Below are positions 17,643-29,400 of a stretch of 32,666 bases of DNA, piece after piece. Made by a program: the position numbers and the translations under genes. The notes beneath the pieces were generated by a model, which was not told where the DNA came from, searched no databases, and saw nothing but the letters and a program-made list of their open reading frames with translations. Origin of the DNA: Mixia osmundae IAM 14324 (taxonomy: Eukaryota > Basidiomycota > Mixiomycetes > Mixiales > Mixiaceae); NCBI RefSeq assembly GCF_000708205.1, contig NW_014575558.1, positions 563,369-596,034 on the forward strand, given 5' to 3'. Every line of letters begins with the position of its first letter. Position 1 is the stretch's first letter.

Positions 17643-18352
17643 ATGAGCCTCTACCCTACCTCGAGCGCCAAAGCCAAGCGAAGGACATATACAAGCGGCA
17701 ACACGACGTCGAGCTATGGCAATGGGCCTAGCCAGAACAATCAGCAGCAGCAGCCCCAAATAAGTGACGAGCAGAGAGCAGAGATCAAAGAGGCTTTCGA
17801 GCTTTTCGATCTCGACAAGGATGGCATGCTCGACTACCATGAAGTCAAAGTGGCCTTTCGCGCACTCGGATTCGATCTCAAAAAGGCAGAAGTACTCAAG
17901 CTGCTCAGGGACCACGACGAGAACGGTCGTAGCCTCATGAGCTTTGAATCCTTTCAGCGCATCAGTGAGTTTCTCACTCGCTTGACGCGGAACGCGAGGC
18001 TGAGGAACGCACAGCGACGGACAAGATGCTCACGAGAGATCCTCTGGACGAGATTAGGAGAGCATTCCAGCTTTTTGACGATGACAAGACGGGCAAGATT
18101 GATATTCGCAACCTGAGACGAGTAGCTAAAGAGATTGGTGAGAATCTTGACGACGACGAGTTGTACGTTCAGTCGCCGCTGTTCGCCGTGTCCGCTGATC
18201 CACTCGCGCAGAACGGCCATGATCGAAGAATTTGATTTGGATCAAGACGGCATGATCAGCGAGCAAGAATTCGTGCGTCTATGACATCTCCCACGCTTTA
18301 CTACCGCTGACATAGTCTCATTCAGATCAACATCATGACGGACGATACTTGA
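17643..18352 (+). CDS. CDC31: Centrin (Cdc31-type EF-hand protein)
   Basis: Centrin is a calcium-binding protein of the spindle pole body, also found in nuclear pore mRNA-export and repair complexes. Exons 17643-17964, 18015-18162, 18212-18272 and 18326-18352 (185 residues). A Ser/Gln-rich N-terminal tail of about 40 residues precedes four EF-hand loops: [12 protein letters not shown] (canonical), [12 protein letters not shown] (no acidic residue at position 12), [12 protein letters not shown] (Asn at position 12, as in many centrins) and [12 protein letters not shown] (canonical). [17 protein letters not shown] is a typical centrin linker and third hand. The end INIMTDDT is close to the usual centrin C-terminus. 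Introns 49-53 nt. The first and fourth sites are the likely calcium binders. Confidence 0.95.
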
Positions 18353-18688
18353 AAAGGCTCTCGGGCAGACAGACTTGTTGTTTGTAAACGCGAGATGCGA
18401 GCTAGCCTGTCGAGCACAGACGTACATTTGCAGTACAAAGGTTTGGACGAGTTGCTGAAGCGCGGTAAGGGATAACAATCGACACTATTGCTACACAGCT
18501 TGGGCAGAATGCGTGGATTGATCTGCCAGGCGCGAAGGGGGAAAAGCAACCTTCCGGGTCGTTTCTTGATTCCATCGTATGTACGTTGCATCATCATTGC
18601 TTCATCATCAAGTCGTAGGATAGAGATCGTTTCTAGTCGTGGACGCCGATTTCCGTTCGTTCGTAAGGAGGCGAGTAGCGCGCTCAAA
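18353..18688. other. Intergenic stretch between centrin and the C2H2 factor
   Basis: 336 bp between convergent stops. Contains short AT-rich patches and no supportable gene; it should hold both 3' ends. Confidence 0.6.
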
Positions 18689-21128
18689 TTAGTCGACTTC
18701 AGAGAGCTCGCTGCTCGAAAGTGAGATGTCCTCTGAATTGCGCCTGCTGGACGACTTGTAGCGATTGCGCGGTTCGTTGCGATGGACGCGCATGTGCTGC
18801 GCGCGGTTATCCTGCCGACTGAAGGATTTGGAGCATCCGGGCCATTCACATTCGTAAGCTGCGGAAGGCGTCAGCGCGCTCGCTACATACAGCGAAAGAA
18901 CGAACGCTTTTCAGAAGTGTGGATTGAGCGAATGTGGCGCTTGAGATGCTCACTTCGCTTGAAGCACTTATTGCAGCTGCTCGTCAGATCGTCAGTGAGA
19001 ACATGGCCCGTGCGAGGAGAACCCACTCTGGTACTTTGCACATGAAGATCTTGCGAGGACGACCCGTCTTTGTCAAGCCGACATACTGAATCTGTTGCAG
19101 CGTCGGTGAAGCATTCGGATCTTCGATGCCGACAGCGATGCCCAGATCAGGCGAGAGTGGAGGGCGACGGCCTCTCGAACGCTTTGTTGGCATACCTCTG
19201 AGCGTATCGGCATCTGGCATCGTGAAGCTTTTCGAGACCGATCGCGAGCGAGAAGTGCCCTGAGACGATCGAGATATGCTGATCTGATCCTCCTCGGCAT
19301 CCGCATAATGAGGCTCGGTCGGGTAGCGATCAAAGGGCGAGCCATTGGTGTACATGGGGTGTGCAGTCATGCCCATGCTACTACTGCCCATGCCGTTTCG
19401 CATGAGATCGTACTGACGTCTGGTATTCTTGGCAGGCGCAGCAGTGCGCAGAGCAAACATGTAGTCTGTCTCTTCGCGCTTGAACGTAGACTCGTGAGGC
19501 TGTAAGCTGGCAACAGGCCACGGCGCCATCGAGCTCGAATGCATCTGCTCGCCAGTGTTGGAGTAGCTGCGCAAATCGTACATTGAGACGGAGCGACTCA
19601 AGGGTGGCGCAGGCGGTGGCATGGATTGAGAAGGAGGCGGGAAGGGCATGCCTGAGCCATATGACGGCGCGCGAGAGTGCATGGCCGATGGCATAGGCGT
19701 GTAAGCTGACGACATTGCTCTGAACTGGCCATTGTAGGGCATCATGGGCGTCATGTCCATACTGTTGCGGTAGTCCATCGGCATGCCTGGCGGGAAAGAG
19801 GCATACGATGGAGGCATCGGTCTCATTGGCATGGGCGGCGGCATGAAGCGTTCCTGACTGAGAGGCGGGTCATTGTACTCGCCTACATGCTGCGAGTCAT
19901 TATGAGAGGGCCGATACATGGGCGATGACAATTGCTGATTGAGGCCTTGCAGTAGTAATCCGTGCATGGACGATACGTGAGCCTCTCCGCGATAGTATGG
20001 CGGAAAAGCAGACATGTTCGACTGAGGAGACTGCTGCATCTGAGCCGGATAGCCACCGTTCTGTTGATCTGGCGAGGTAGGCAGAGAAGCGCTTTCTATC
20101 GTCTGAGGTGAGAGCTGTGAGAGATCGTCCTGCAAGTATGCACCGCCCGCCGCTGAGCCTGAGGTTCTATCGTCATCACTCGGCCCTTCGGGCACATGCT
20201 GAGCATCTTTCAGATGTGTCTGCTTCTTGGCGCGGTGCTGCGTTGTAGGCTGTGAGGTCAGTTGGTGACTGCCGTCGTCCTGGAAATAGGATCTCGCGTT
20301 GATGGCCATGGGTTGCACAAAGCCAGCGTCATCGTCAGTCGTCGTGGATTGAGACTGAGATCGTACCTGAGCCGTCAGTTGACTCGATGTCTGACGGCCA
20401 CTCGACGCGCAGTTCTGCTGAGACGGCGGTGCACGCGACCCGAGAGATGTCGAGGTAGCCGAGCTCAGGCTGCTCGAGTAGGACTGGGGCGACGTGCAGT
20501 CCTGCATGATGGCCAATCGCTCGAGAGGATCGAGGTAGAAGCCCTCGATACCCGACTCACTGTCCGTCCAATCGCAGTCGTCCGCTTCACTGTCGTTACG
20601 TTCGAGCAAAGTCTGCTCTCCGTCGTCTGAGGACCAAAAGTCAGAGCTGACGGACCAGTCTGAGGACTGAGTCGAGAATTGTCTCAGGACGAGCGAAGGG
20701 CGATGTCTGTCTAATCCGAGGTGGGCAGAGAGCGATCGGTCTGCTGAGTGGCCGTGCGGGGGTGACAGCGATCTAGCGAGTCTATCTTGTGCTGTTTGTC
20801 GCGAGCTATATAGATCAGCCGAGCTCGTCAAGACGCCCTGTGAAGAGTGTGAACGGGTTTGGGCGTCGTTGACAAGAATGCTCTGCGGGTATCTAGCTGT
20901 CCAGGTCGAATCAGGTCCATGCACTGACGAGGACCAGCTGTATTCGTCAACGGCGACGCTGTGTGTCAAGCTCTGCCGTGTCCGCACCGTATCGCCAGAC
21001 GTTTGTCTTGCAGTTGTTGGCTCGGCCCTATGCGACGACCGAGAGGAGCGAGCAAAGACGAAAAAGGAGGGCACATGCGCAAGCGAAGAAACGAAGGGAG
21101 GGGGGCGAGGCATCAGAATGAGTTTCAT
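18689..21128 (-). CDS. Two-finger C2H2 transcription factor, Msn2-like fingers
   Basis: Exons on the minus strand: 21128-19027, 18976-18906 and 18858-18689 (about 780 residues). The long first exon is low in complexity: acidic Ser/Asp blocks (NDSEADDCDWTDSES), Pro/Met-rich runs (MPPPMPMRPMPPS) and Gln-rich parts, as in activation domains. Near its end are two AT-hook-like basic patches (RSRGRRPP and KTGRPRK). The fingers are spread over three exons: FMCKVPDCNKCFKRSEHLKR then HIRSIHT, and YECEWPGCSKSFSRQDNRAQ then HMRVH, joined by the TSEKP linker. Paired fingers with RSEHLKRH are typical of fungal stress and differentiation regulators of the Msn2/Seb1 kind, but orthology is not shown. The start codon is uncertain: 21128 and 21113 are both in frame, and the most N-terminal part may be non-coding. 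Confidence 0.84.
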
Positions 21129-21838
21129 TTGAGCCACCTGAGACGCACAATTGGTCGTACGCGCCGCCGCGCGCAGTCTGGGGCTCGCCTTGCCAACAGA
21201 TGCCCAGCCCACTGTAGCTCATCTCTTGTTCCATTGTGGTCGTCAAATTCTAGAGATTCGTCTAGCTGCCCTTTCTGCGATACTATCGGTCTGTCTGACA
21301 TGCGTTGCGATCTAGGCATGTGTGTCACCAGATCATCTCGCCTCTTTGCTCACAAGAGTCTGATCTTGCGGTCACTGTCCGTGCACCGGCCGTCCGAGCG
21401 CATGATGCGGCATCGGCCGTGCGCGCAATGACCGCATCAGTCGCCTGCCTCGATGGACACTCCTTAGAATGACCGAGACCGAAGCGCAAAGTTCGAAGGT
21501 ACGCCTGCGTCATCTTGTCCATTCGAGTATAAGTCTAGAAGCAGGTTGCTGACTATATGCGAGTTACAATCGCGCCAGATGGCCAGCACTGCCTCGGAGC
21601 TTGTGTCCTCAACATGCGCCGATGAACGAAGTTCTCTCGATCAAATCAGTATTCGCTGCGGCAGACTAGTTTCCGGGCCAAGGCGCTAAAATGAATGAGA
21701 TCTTCAGGAATGCACGCTTCCCCAACTTTGTGGGTGCATTGCTATCTCGTCCCGACGCCCCTCGGCTGCGGCGGCTCGGCTGAGCAAATGAGTTCGCCAC
21801 ATGGCAAATCCATTGAACGTTATTCCGTGACAGCTTTT
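21129..21838. other. Long upstream region of the C2H2 factor gene
   Basis: About 710 bp, the longest gap in the window, between the end of ferroportin and the presumed start of the transcription factor on the same strand. No exon is supported. It could be an extended promoter and 5' leader, as expected for a regulator gene, or hold an upstream exon I missed. Confidence 0.5.
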
Positions 21839-23590
21839 CTATGAGCTCTTGCGAATGATCAAGCTCTCTAGCCAGTCAAGATGGACAATGTGTCCACGGA
21901 GACGTCTGAGGAAGACGAGGTAGCAGAACGCGCCTGCACAAACGGCAAGATAGGAAACGAGGGCTGCCCATTTGAAGTCCTGAGGTTGAGATACGATGAT
22001 GGTCAGGACGTATTTGCACAAGTCGAGCATGTTCTGCGTTGAAAACTGCAGAGCTGTGATGGCGTTACGCCGAGGATGGTCTGCCAGCATGGTCTGCAGC
22101 TGTTTGAGTTGGATCTGTCTGCCTTGCATAAGCTTCCGACGCCCTGAGATCGAAGCGACTGACCAAATCAAAACTCCAGAGAAAAATGCGGCTTGCGGCC
22201 ATGCCACCGAACAGTAGCATCGAGTTGACCGGCAGTCCTCTGTCAGCGAGTTGAGGCGCAAGGACGAAGAAGGACAGCAAGGCAGGCAAGAGCGATACGA
22301 CCTCGCCCCAGATCGACCAGCTTCCTGCTCTGATGAGGCCGAGCTTGCTCTCAAGCAGTGGTCCCAAGAAGGTGCCAAGAAGACCGGTGACGACACAGAG
22401 ACCGCGCATGCCCGCGACGAACGGGTCTGAGAAATTGTGGGTCTTGAGGTAGGCGATCATCGAGCCGTCAAAGCTAAGGACCGTCAAATACAGGAGCGAA
22501 ATCGATAACGAGCTTGCAAAAATGGGGTGTCTTATAAAGTCTAGCCAATTCTGCTTCTGTTCGAGCAGGCCATGACTAATTCGAGCAAGCACTTTTGCTT
22601 CCGACGCCGATGAACTCTTTACGGGTACCCTTTGTGATGGGTCGGGTTGCGCCAACATCGGCATGCGCTCGTAAACGACTTGTATCCCTGTAGACATTGA
22701 CACGTTAGCCCCACATGATATGACTCCATGCAGGTTAACATACAAACGAACTCGAACGCAAACGTGATTAAGCCGAGCCCTGCGAGGAAAGCGACAGAGA
22801 AAAGGTAGCTTGCCGTCGTAGTCAAGAGCGATACAAAGAGAGGAGCGAGCAGCTTTGAGCCCAGGTCGATACGTCGCAGAGAGGTATTGAGCTTCGTCAG
22901 TCGGGCGGATGAGCCTTGGGCGATACAGGTCGCCCAGTCGCGCTCGATCGCTACGCTGATGGCTATCGTAGAAAGACGAAGCACGCAGCCGGAAAGTGTG
23001 ATCAATGTGAAGAGTAGCCATACCAGACCGCGCGCGTGTCTGCCATTGGCTGCTTCATCTCGGAGTGATGGAATCGCGAACAACAGCAAGAAAGCTGCGT
23101 AGGCTACCGTCGCTGACGACTTTTGACATACAATGGCCCATCGTACAACGGTCAAACGATTGTGTCGATCGACCATGGATCCGATGGAGCCAGAGAGCAA
23201 GATGGCGATGCCTGTTGTGAAGAAGCCGTAGAGTGACGCGGGTAGTAGGGTCGATTTGAAGAGCTCAATGAGATAGAGATACCATGCAAACTCGGCCGTA
23301 CGGTCGCCCCATGTTCCGCTGGCATGTTGTAGGAGCAAGGACCAGAATGCACGACCGTCAAGGCTAGTCTCAGCCCCGACAAGGGGCTCATCTTGATTAT
23401 GCTCGTTCTGAGCGTGTACCGGAGCTATCGAAGTGAGCTCGATGTCTGCTGCTGGCTCGGACCTCTGTGTAGTCTGACGCTGGTCGAGATGAGCCAGCTC
23501 GGTGAGTGGCGACATGCATGTCGGGCTGATCAAGGGAGCAGATTCGCCCGTGGCCGTGTCGCGCCGTTCACGCAATTTGCCCTCGTGCAT
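21839..23590 (-). CDS. Ferroportin (SLC40) family iron exporter
   Basis: Ferroportins move ferrous iron out of the cytosol and have a major-facilitator fold with 12 helices. Exons on the minus strand: 23590-22744, 22687-22164 and 22114-21839 (548 residues). After a polar N-terminal tail of about 80 residues comes the family start SGTWGDRTAEFAWYLYLIEL. Then follow GSMVDRHNRLTVVRWA, and the diagnostic RLTKLNTSLRRIDLGSKLLA near the end of the N-lobe. The C-lobe has SFDGSMIAYLKTHNFSDPFV, RIFLWSFDL and, in the last exon, RRNAITALQFSTQNMLDL. Multiple hydrophobic helices are present throughout. Introns 56 and 49 nt. ATG 23590 is the first ATG of the long frame. It is head-to-head with inorganic pyrophosphatase. 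Whether it sits in the plasma or vacuolar membrane cannot be told. Confidence 0.92.
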
Positions 23591-23684
23591 GTCAAGAGCC
23601 GGGCAGCGACTGGCACAATCAGCGAGACACGTCACAGCGAGCGCACTATCTGCTACGACAGCATCTTCAGCAAGCTCTACGAAG
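23591..23684. promoter_or_regulatory. Divergent promoter between ferroportin and pyrophosphatase
   Basis: Only 94 bp separate the two start codons. A metabolic housekeeping gene and an iron transporter would share this space. No TATA box or clear GATA-type iron element pair was recognised. Confidence 0.45.
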
Positions 23685-24936
23685 ATGGCAACAGCCGAAT
23701 ATGTTCCGTGAGCTCATGGCCCGGCCAATTTTGCAGAGATGCTCACAGCGTTCATGCAGTCGTATCATTGGCGGCCCCAACACTCTCGGTCGGTGATCCT
23801 GACTTGTGCATATCAGGCTAATTGAATGGGCTTCGACTACCTGCAGAACATCGAGTCTACCTCGAGCAAAACGGCAAGCTCGTCTCACCTTTCCACGATA
23901 TCCCTCTCTTTGCAGATGATTCAAAGGTGAGCCGCTCGTCGTCTGACCGTTGCCGCATTGACAGAGGTGAAGACCGTACTCAACATGATCGTCGAGATCC
24001 CTCGCTGGACGAACGCCAAGATGGAGATTAGCAAAGAGGAGGCTTTCAATCCCATCAAGCAGGACATCAAGAAGGGCAAGCTCAGGTCGGTCTGACAAAA
24101 GTCACACTCGTAGTCACATCACTCACAGGAAAGGTTGTGGACAGATTCGTTCGCAACTGCTTCCCTCATCACGGGTACATTTGGAAGTACGCGCGACTCG
24201 TGTCCAGCGCGCGTTTGGTTGGCTGACAGATGCGCGCAGCTACGGCGCTTTCCCCCAGACGTGGGAAGATCCCGCTCATACCCACCCTGAGACAAAGGCC
24301 AAGGGTGACAACGATCCCCTCGACGTTTGCGAGATTGGCGAGGCTGTCGGTTACCCTGGTCAGGTCAAGCAAGTCAAGGCGCTGGGCGTCATGGCCCTTC
24401 TAGACGAAGGCGAGACGGACTGGAAGATCCTCGTCATCGATGTCAACGATCCCCTGGCTTCAAAGCTCAACGACATCGAAGACGTCGAACGTCACCTGCC
24501 TGGTCTCATCAGAGCGACGAACGAATGGTTCAGAATCTACAAGATCCCCGACGGAAAACCAGAGAACCAATTTGCGTTCTCCGGCGAGGCAAAGAACAAG
24601 AAGTATGCAACAGAAATTGTGCATGAGTGCCATGCCGCCTGGAAGAAGCTCATCTCTGGTCAAGGCGGTCGCGTCGACATTAACATGTCAGTCCTCCCCC
24701 AATCATCTCAACGAGCGCTGACTTTATTCACCGTAGCTCGAATTCGACCGTCAAGGACTCGCCAGGCGTTGTAGGACCTAGCGACGACGTCTACAAGGGA
24801 ATCCCACAGGATTCTCGCAAGGCAACAGCGCCTATCGATCCATCTAGTAAGACATCTTCAGACTAAACGTGTTCCGGCACTGACCCGCTCAGCAGTCTCG
24901 AAATGGTTCTACCTGAGCGGCCATTCCATGCAGTAG
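23685..24936 (+). CDS. IPP1: Soluble inorganic pyrophosphatase
   Basis: Hydrolyses pyrophosphate to phosphate and so pulls biosynthetic reactions forward; cytosolic, magnesium dependent. Eight exons: 23685-23707, 23760-23788, 23847-23926, 23967-24085, 24145-24186, 24240-24686, 24737-24846 and 24893-24936 (297 residues). The order of signatures is complete: [65 protein letters not shown], the metal-binding [12 protein letters not shown] and [18 protein letters not shown]. The end SKWFYLSG matches the usual fungal C-terminus, which is why the 46-nt last intron is preferred over reading on to an earlier stop. The first two exons are only 23 and 29 nt. The third intron uses a GAG acceptor. Confidence 0.96.
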
Positions 24937-25073
24937 AACAGCAGAACTAGCTAGAAATGCCTGTGCTTACCGTGCCGAAATTGCATGATGACCAAGGAGA
25001 GTCAAACCTTCCACGCGTCATTGTCGATCATGCGCGATCGCCCTTGCCACTAGCCAACCGGCTACTTCAATAC

Positions 25074-25145
25074 CCCAGATTTTTCTTCCTCTTTACTTGT
25101 CGGTTCTCTCTCTCCACGGCACACACACGCCAGCACGCACCCAAC
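25074..25145 (+). promoter_or_regulatory. Pyrimidine-rich leader upstream of the lipase gene
   Basis: A TTTTTCTTCCTCTTTACTTG block is followed by CTCTCTCTCC and a CA-rich run, ending about 35 bp before the lipase ATG. CT-rich stretches like this are common at transcription starts of strongly expressed fungal genes; this role is inferred. Confidence 0.35.
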
Positions 25146-25178
25146 ACAGGCTATCGACACCACCCTTTCGAAGCGACG

Positions 25179-26383
25179 ATGAAAGCGACGCTAGCGATCC
25201 TCGCCACTCTCGCGACAGCAGCTATCGCAGCTCCTGCCACTCAGGCTGACGCACCCTACCCTTATGCTGCTTCGGTCTATCAAAATGCGCTCTACTGCCC
25301 GAAAGGAACGGCGAATACGAAGGGCATCCTCTTTGCGGTGCACGGTACCGGCAGCACCGGCAGCGAGTCTTGGGCGAACACACCTTACGCTCAATACTTG
25401 CCCTCCGAAGGCTTTGCGATCTGCTGGGTCACCCTCGGCGATCGTTCTTTGAACGACACTCAGGACACTGCCAGCTATGTCTCCTACTGGATCAAACCTC
25501 TCGCGGCCAAGTCTGCTACCAAGAAAGTGGCATTGATCGGACACTCTCAGGTGCGCTTTGTCCGTTTCTGAGCGTCTGCCTCACTTAATCGTCAGGGCAG
25601 GGCGCCGGTCTCAACATTCCTTGGTCCCTCGAGTTTTGGCCATCGAACCGTCCGTATGTCAGCGTTTTCATTGCACTAGCTGGCGACTTCAGAGGCACAG
25701 ACGAGGGCATTCTTGCATGTACCGCTCAGGATATCAGTCGCGGAGGATGCGTGGTCAGCGTCATACAGCAAAGTCGAGGCTCAAATGTTCTACAAACTCA
25801 GTACAAGTATAGCTCAAGCCAGCTTGTCAACACTTATTCGCTCTTTACACGCTACGACGATGTCATTCAGTCGGAGCAAGGTGCAGCTGCGACATCCTTG
25901 CTCAACGGAGCACAAAACCACGCCATGCAAGACCTGACAACATGCGGACCTGCTTATCTTGCGGATCAGTGCGTTGCATCTTGTGCTCAATCGCAAAGCC
26001 TGATTGGCTTCCTGCAGCTTTTCGATGCTTGTCACGCCAGCAGCATACGCATGGTCGAGAGTTGCTCTCGGCCTCGACAAGGCATTCGGTGAGTCGTGCT
26101 CTCATGCCAGTCTGCGTCTGGAAGCCGCATCTAACGTCGGGTCAGATCCGACGTATTGCACAATGGCCAAGGGTCAGGTTTTCACCACCGACTTTGGCGC
26201 CACGCCCGCCTTTGTACAAGGCATTGTCAACGACGTCGTTGCGCTAACTACGGGCAATCCTATCGCAAAGACAGAGGTCAGCTCAGCCCAGGTCTGATTG
26301 CTATTGCTGATCCGTTGTCACAGCCCTGCATTCGTCAATACGCAGCTGCGTACGCGCCAGCAGGCACAGTCTGCAAATCTTGA
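25179..26383 (+). CDS. Secreted lipase of the Candida antarctica lipase B family
   Basis: A serine hydrolase expected to cleave esters and triglycerides outside the cell. Exons 25179-25550, 25601-25968, 26018-26088, 26146-26276 and 26324-26383 (333 residues). The signal peptide is MKATLAILATLATAAIAAP. The oxyanion-loop region GILFAVHGTGSTGSESW matches the CalB VPGTGTTG loop. The nucleophile elbow is GHSQG (CalB has TWSQG), with the catalytic Ser near residue 123. The Asp is in FTRYDDVIQSEQG. The His is in YLADHFSMLVTP, and its codon is split by the third exon junction. Six or more cysteines in the C-terminal part (CGP, TYC, PC, VCKS) suggest disulfides. Exon phases all agree. The gene converges on the bromodomain gene with 90 bp between stops. 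Confidence 0.95.
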
Positions 26384-26473
26384 TGGTCTCATAGCATAAT
26401 CGACATCGCTTCTCGAGCAGTCTAAATTAATGATTTCACAAAAGCATGCATGTCTTTAGCACGTATTGGCTAG

Positions 26474-29400
26474 CTACTTTGTGATGATTAGCCTGTAGAC
26501 TTCGCTGCTGCGGTCTGTGTCGAACGGGGCCAGCTCGATCACGGTCGTGCCAGCTTGAGGAGTGACTACAAACTTGATCGCAGTTGGATCATCTGAATCC
26601 TCAAGGAATGCCTCTTCGATGGGAGTGTTCTCTGGTCGACAAGTCGGTCGCCAGATTGTCGTGACCGGCAGCAATGCATTTCTGACGGGGACGATGTCAA
26701 TGCTGCTTGTCGAGCTTGGAAGGGCGACTGCGTGCGAACGCACAAGTCGATTGTTCAGCATGACTCCACTCTCGGATGGGTACGACTTGACAAAAAATTG
26801 AGGAAGCGCTACAGAATGAGTCAGCATTAAGCAAGTGGCACATAGAATCTGCTGCACCTATGGCTTCGCCTGGCAATCTGACTGCTGCCACCACTCTACG
26901 CACATCTGGCACTGGTGGCTCGACAGGCTCGGCCTGTTGCTCGATCTGTACTGGCGCGGTATCCGGTGTGGGCACAACGCGAGCTGTCACAGCGGCTGCG
27001 GGTGCGGCAGGAGGCGGTAGCTTGACCTCTGGACTCGGCAAAAGCGCGGCAGCTGACCTACGCGTGGTTCGTGCAGGCGTGGAGGTCCCTTGCTCGACAG
27101 GAGCGCCAGAGGCTCCTTCAATCATCTGAACATCCGCAGGTGGCACAGAGGGAGTGCCGGTGCGGTTCCGTGTCAGATCGACGATCTCTGTCACGCTCGG
27201 CGGCGGATGCAGACCAACGCGCCCAAACGAGATGTTGAGCTGGCGGCCAAGACCAGCCCTGTTCGAGCTAGGCAGAGACGGATATGGGTCTTCAACGGCT
27301 GGCTGCAAGGTCACTGTAGCAAGGGCTGGTGAAGGCTGCTTCACTGGTTCTGCAGGCGTCATCGTCACATCTGCTGGTGGCGCTGGAATTGCAGCCGCCT
27401 TTACTGGCTCCGCTGGCGCAGCAGGCTGGCCGAGTTTAAGCTTGATGCCACTGACAGGTTTCGGTGCGATAGGCTCTTCCGGGTTAGGCTTGGGTTCTTC
27501 GACGACATTTACCTTTCCACGCGTCTTGAACTCCGGCAAAGGCTCCTTCATCATTTCGTCAAATTTAGCCAGCAGAGTCTGTGCATCCTTGTTGATCCGA
27601 CTACCTTCTTCGTTATAGAACATCGCGTTGGTGAAGACAAGCCGGACATCGGCTGACCAAACTTGCACAGATTGGTATCCGCGTCGCGCTATTCTGGCTT
27701 CAATAACGTTGAACGAGATCGGCTTCTGGATATGTAGATAGTAATCTGGGTATAGCTCTCGCGATGGCAACTCGATGAAGTTTTCGGAGTACGGCCGACC
27801 ACTATGTGATAAGCGCACATCAGTATAGTCCATAGCCTCGATCGTAGGCCTTACTTGGGATCCTCGAAATCAGTGAGTTCCTCCAGCTTGTTTGAGAAGA
27901 ATTGCTTCATTCCAATGGGGCCTGATGTCTTTGCAACGCCAGCTTCGTTCGGCTCGTCATCATCTGGCTCGTTATGGACGTCAGACTTGCGTTTCTTCTT
28001 CTTGAATTTCTTGGTCTCTTCTGACACTTCTTGTTGGGTCATTGTTCCAGATTCGCGTCCATACTCGATGCGCAAGAGTCTGTCGAGACGTTGTGCAGCG
28101 AACCAGACGTCGGACTCCTTCTGATTATACCGCTTGGCATTGCAGTAGCATTGATGCAGATCTCCGTAGACTGCCGCAAGAGCAGTGTAGCCTCCAGACT
28201 TGAGCTTCGATCGGATCTCTGCATACGAAAGAGGCTTCTTGATGATCGCATAGTAGTCCGGATAGTCTGCCTTTGATGGCAATTGCCTGAAAATTTCCGA
28301 GATGAGGATTCCACTGCGTCCTGAGAGTCAGAAGCTGCAATTCGCAGAGAAAGCTTGAGCGCACTCGTCTTGGAAGTTGTCCAGAGCGTCAAGAATCTTC
28401 AGACCGCGCGTCTTGACGTTCTCTGGCGTATCAGGAACTGCTTCCACTTCTGCCGTAGGCAACGGCGTAGCACTGGCACGGCGCGTGCCCTTTGGTCTAG
28501 CAGCCTGCTCGAGCCGTCCTCTTTGTCAGCGTGGATCAGCGAGTCAAAAGAGAATACGAACCTTTGGTTCTGCTGCATCCAGATCATCATCGTTGGCGTC
28601 AATTGCGCCGGTCATGCCGTCATATTCCGCCTTCAATAATCGATCGAGATGCTGGGCAGTAAGGTAGATGTCGGAACCGACTTGATTGTATCGCTTGGCA
28701 TTGTTGAAACAGCGATGAAAGTCAGCTCGCACTGCATCTAGATTGGCGTACGATCCGTCGCGCAATTTGGCTTGAATATCTAAGAATGCGATGGGCTTCT
28801 TGATGACTTCATAGTAGTCTGCATATTGTCGACGATCTGGTAGTTTAAGGAATGGCTCCGACCAAAGTTGACCGCTGGAGCAAAGTTAGAGAATCGACTA
28901 CGCTGAGGAGTCCTGGATCTTACCCGACTTCGTGAGTGGCAAGCACGTCATACAGAGCTTGGCCGCGCTCCTTGACAGCTTTAGGGTTTTCCGGCGCAGG
29001 CGGACCAGCGACCGCATTTGGCTGATTGGCCGGAGGTGCTGGCATGCTGATCCGACGCTGCAAACAAGGCGCAATGATCAGACGCCATCAATGCAGGAAC
29101 CAAGAGACTTGCCCGCAACGCCGCATGGGCTGGTGAGGCTTCTCGCTTGACGTCCTCTTGCGCTGGCTCAGGCTCGACAGGTGTAGGCTCCCGAGCGCCG
29201 TTGACGACACTTCGCCGTGATCGTTTGGCGGACGGTTGAGACTCTGGTACTATGGCTTCTTTGGACGGCTGTGCCGGTACTGTAGCCCGGGCTAAAGACA
29301 CACGAATCTTTTTGTTGGCAGGCGCAGGTGTGTCGTCTGCTTGTGCTGGCGCCTCAGTCACACTTGCATCTGTCTCTCCGCGCCTCCGTTTTTTGCTGGA

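Noticed and set aside
24847-24864. Pyrophosphatase ending at the in-frame stop near 24864
   Set aside because: Splicing the 46-nt intron gives the conserved SKWFYLSG ending of fungal pyrophosphatases.
27154-27618. Plus-strand Gly/Ala-rich frame antisense to the third bromodomain region
   Set aside because: Shadow of the Pro/Val/Ala-rich linker of the real gene.
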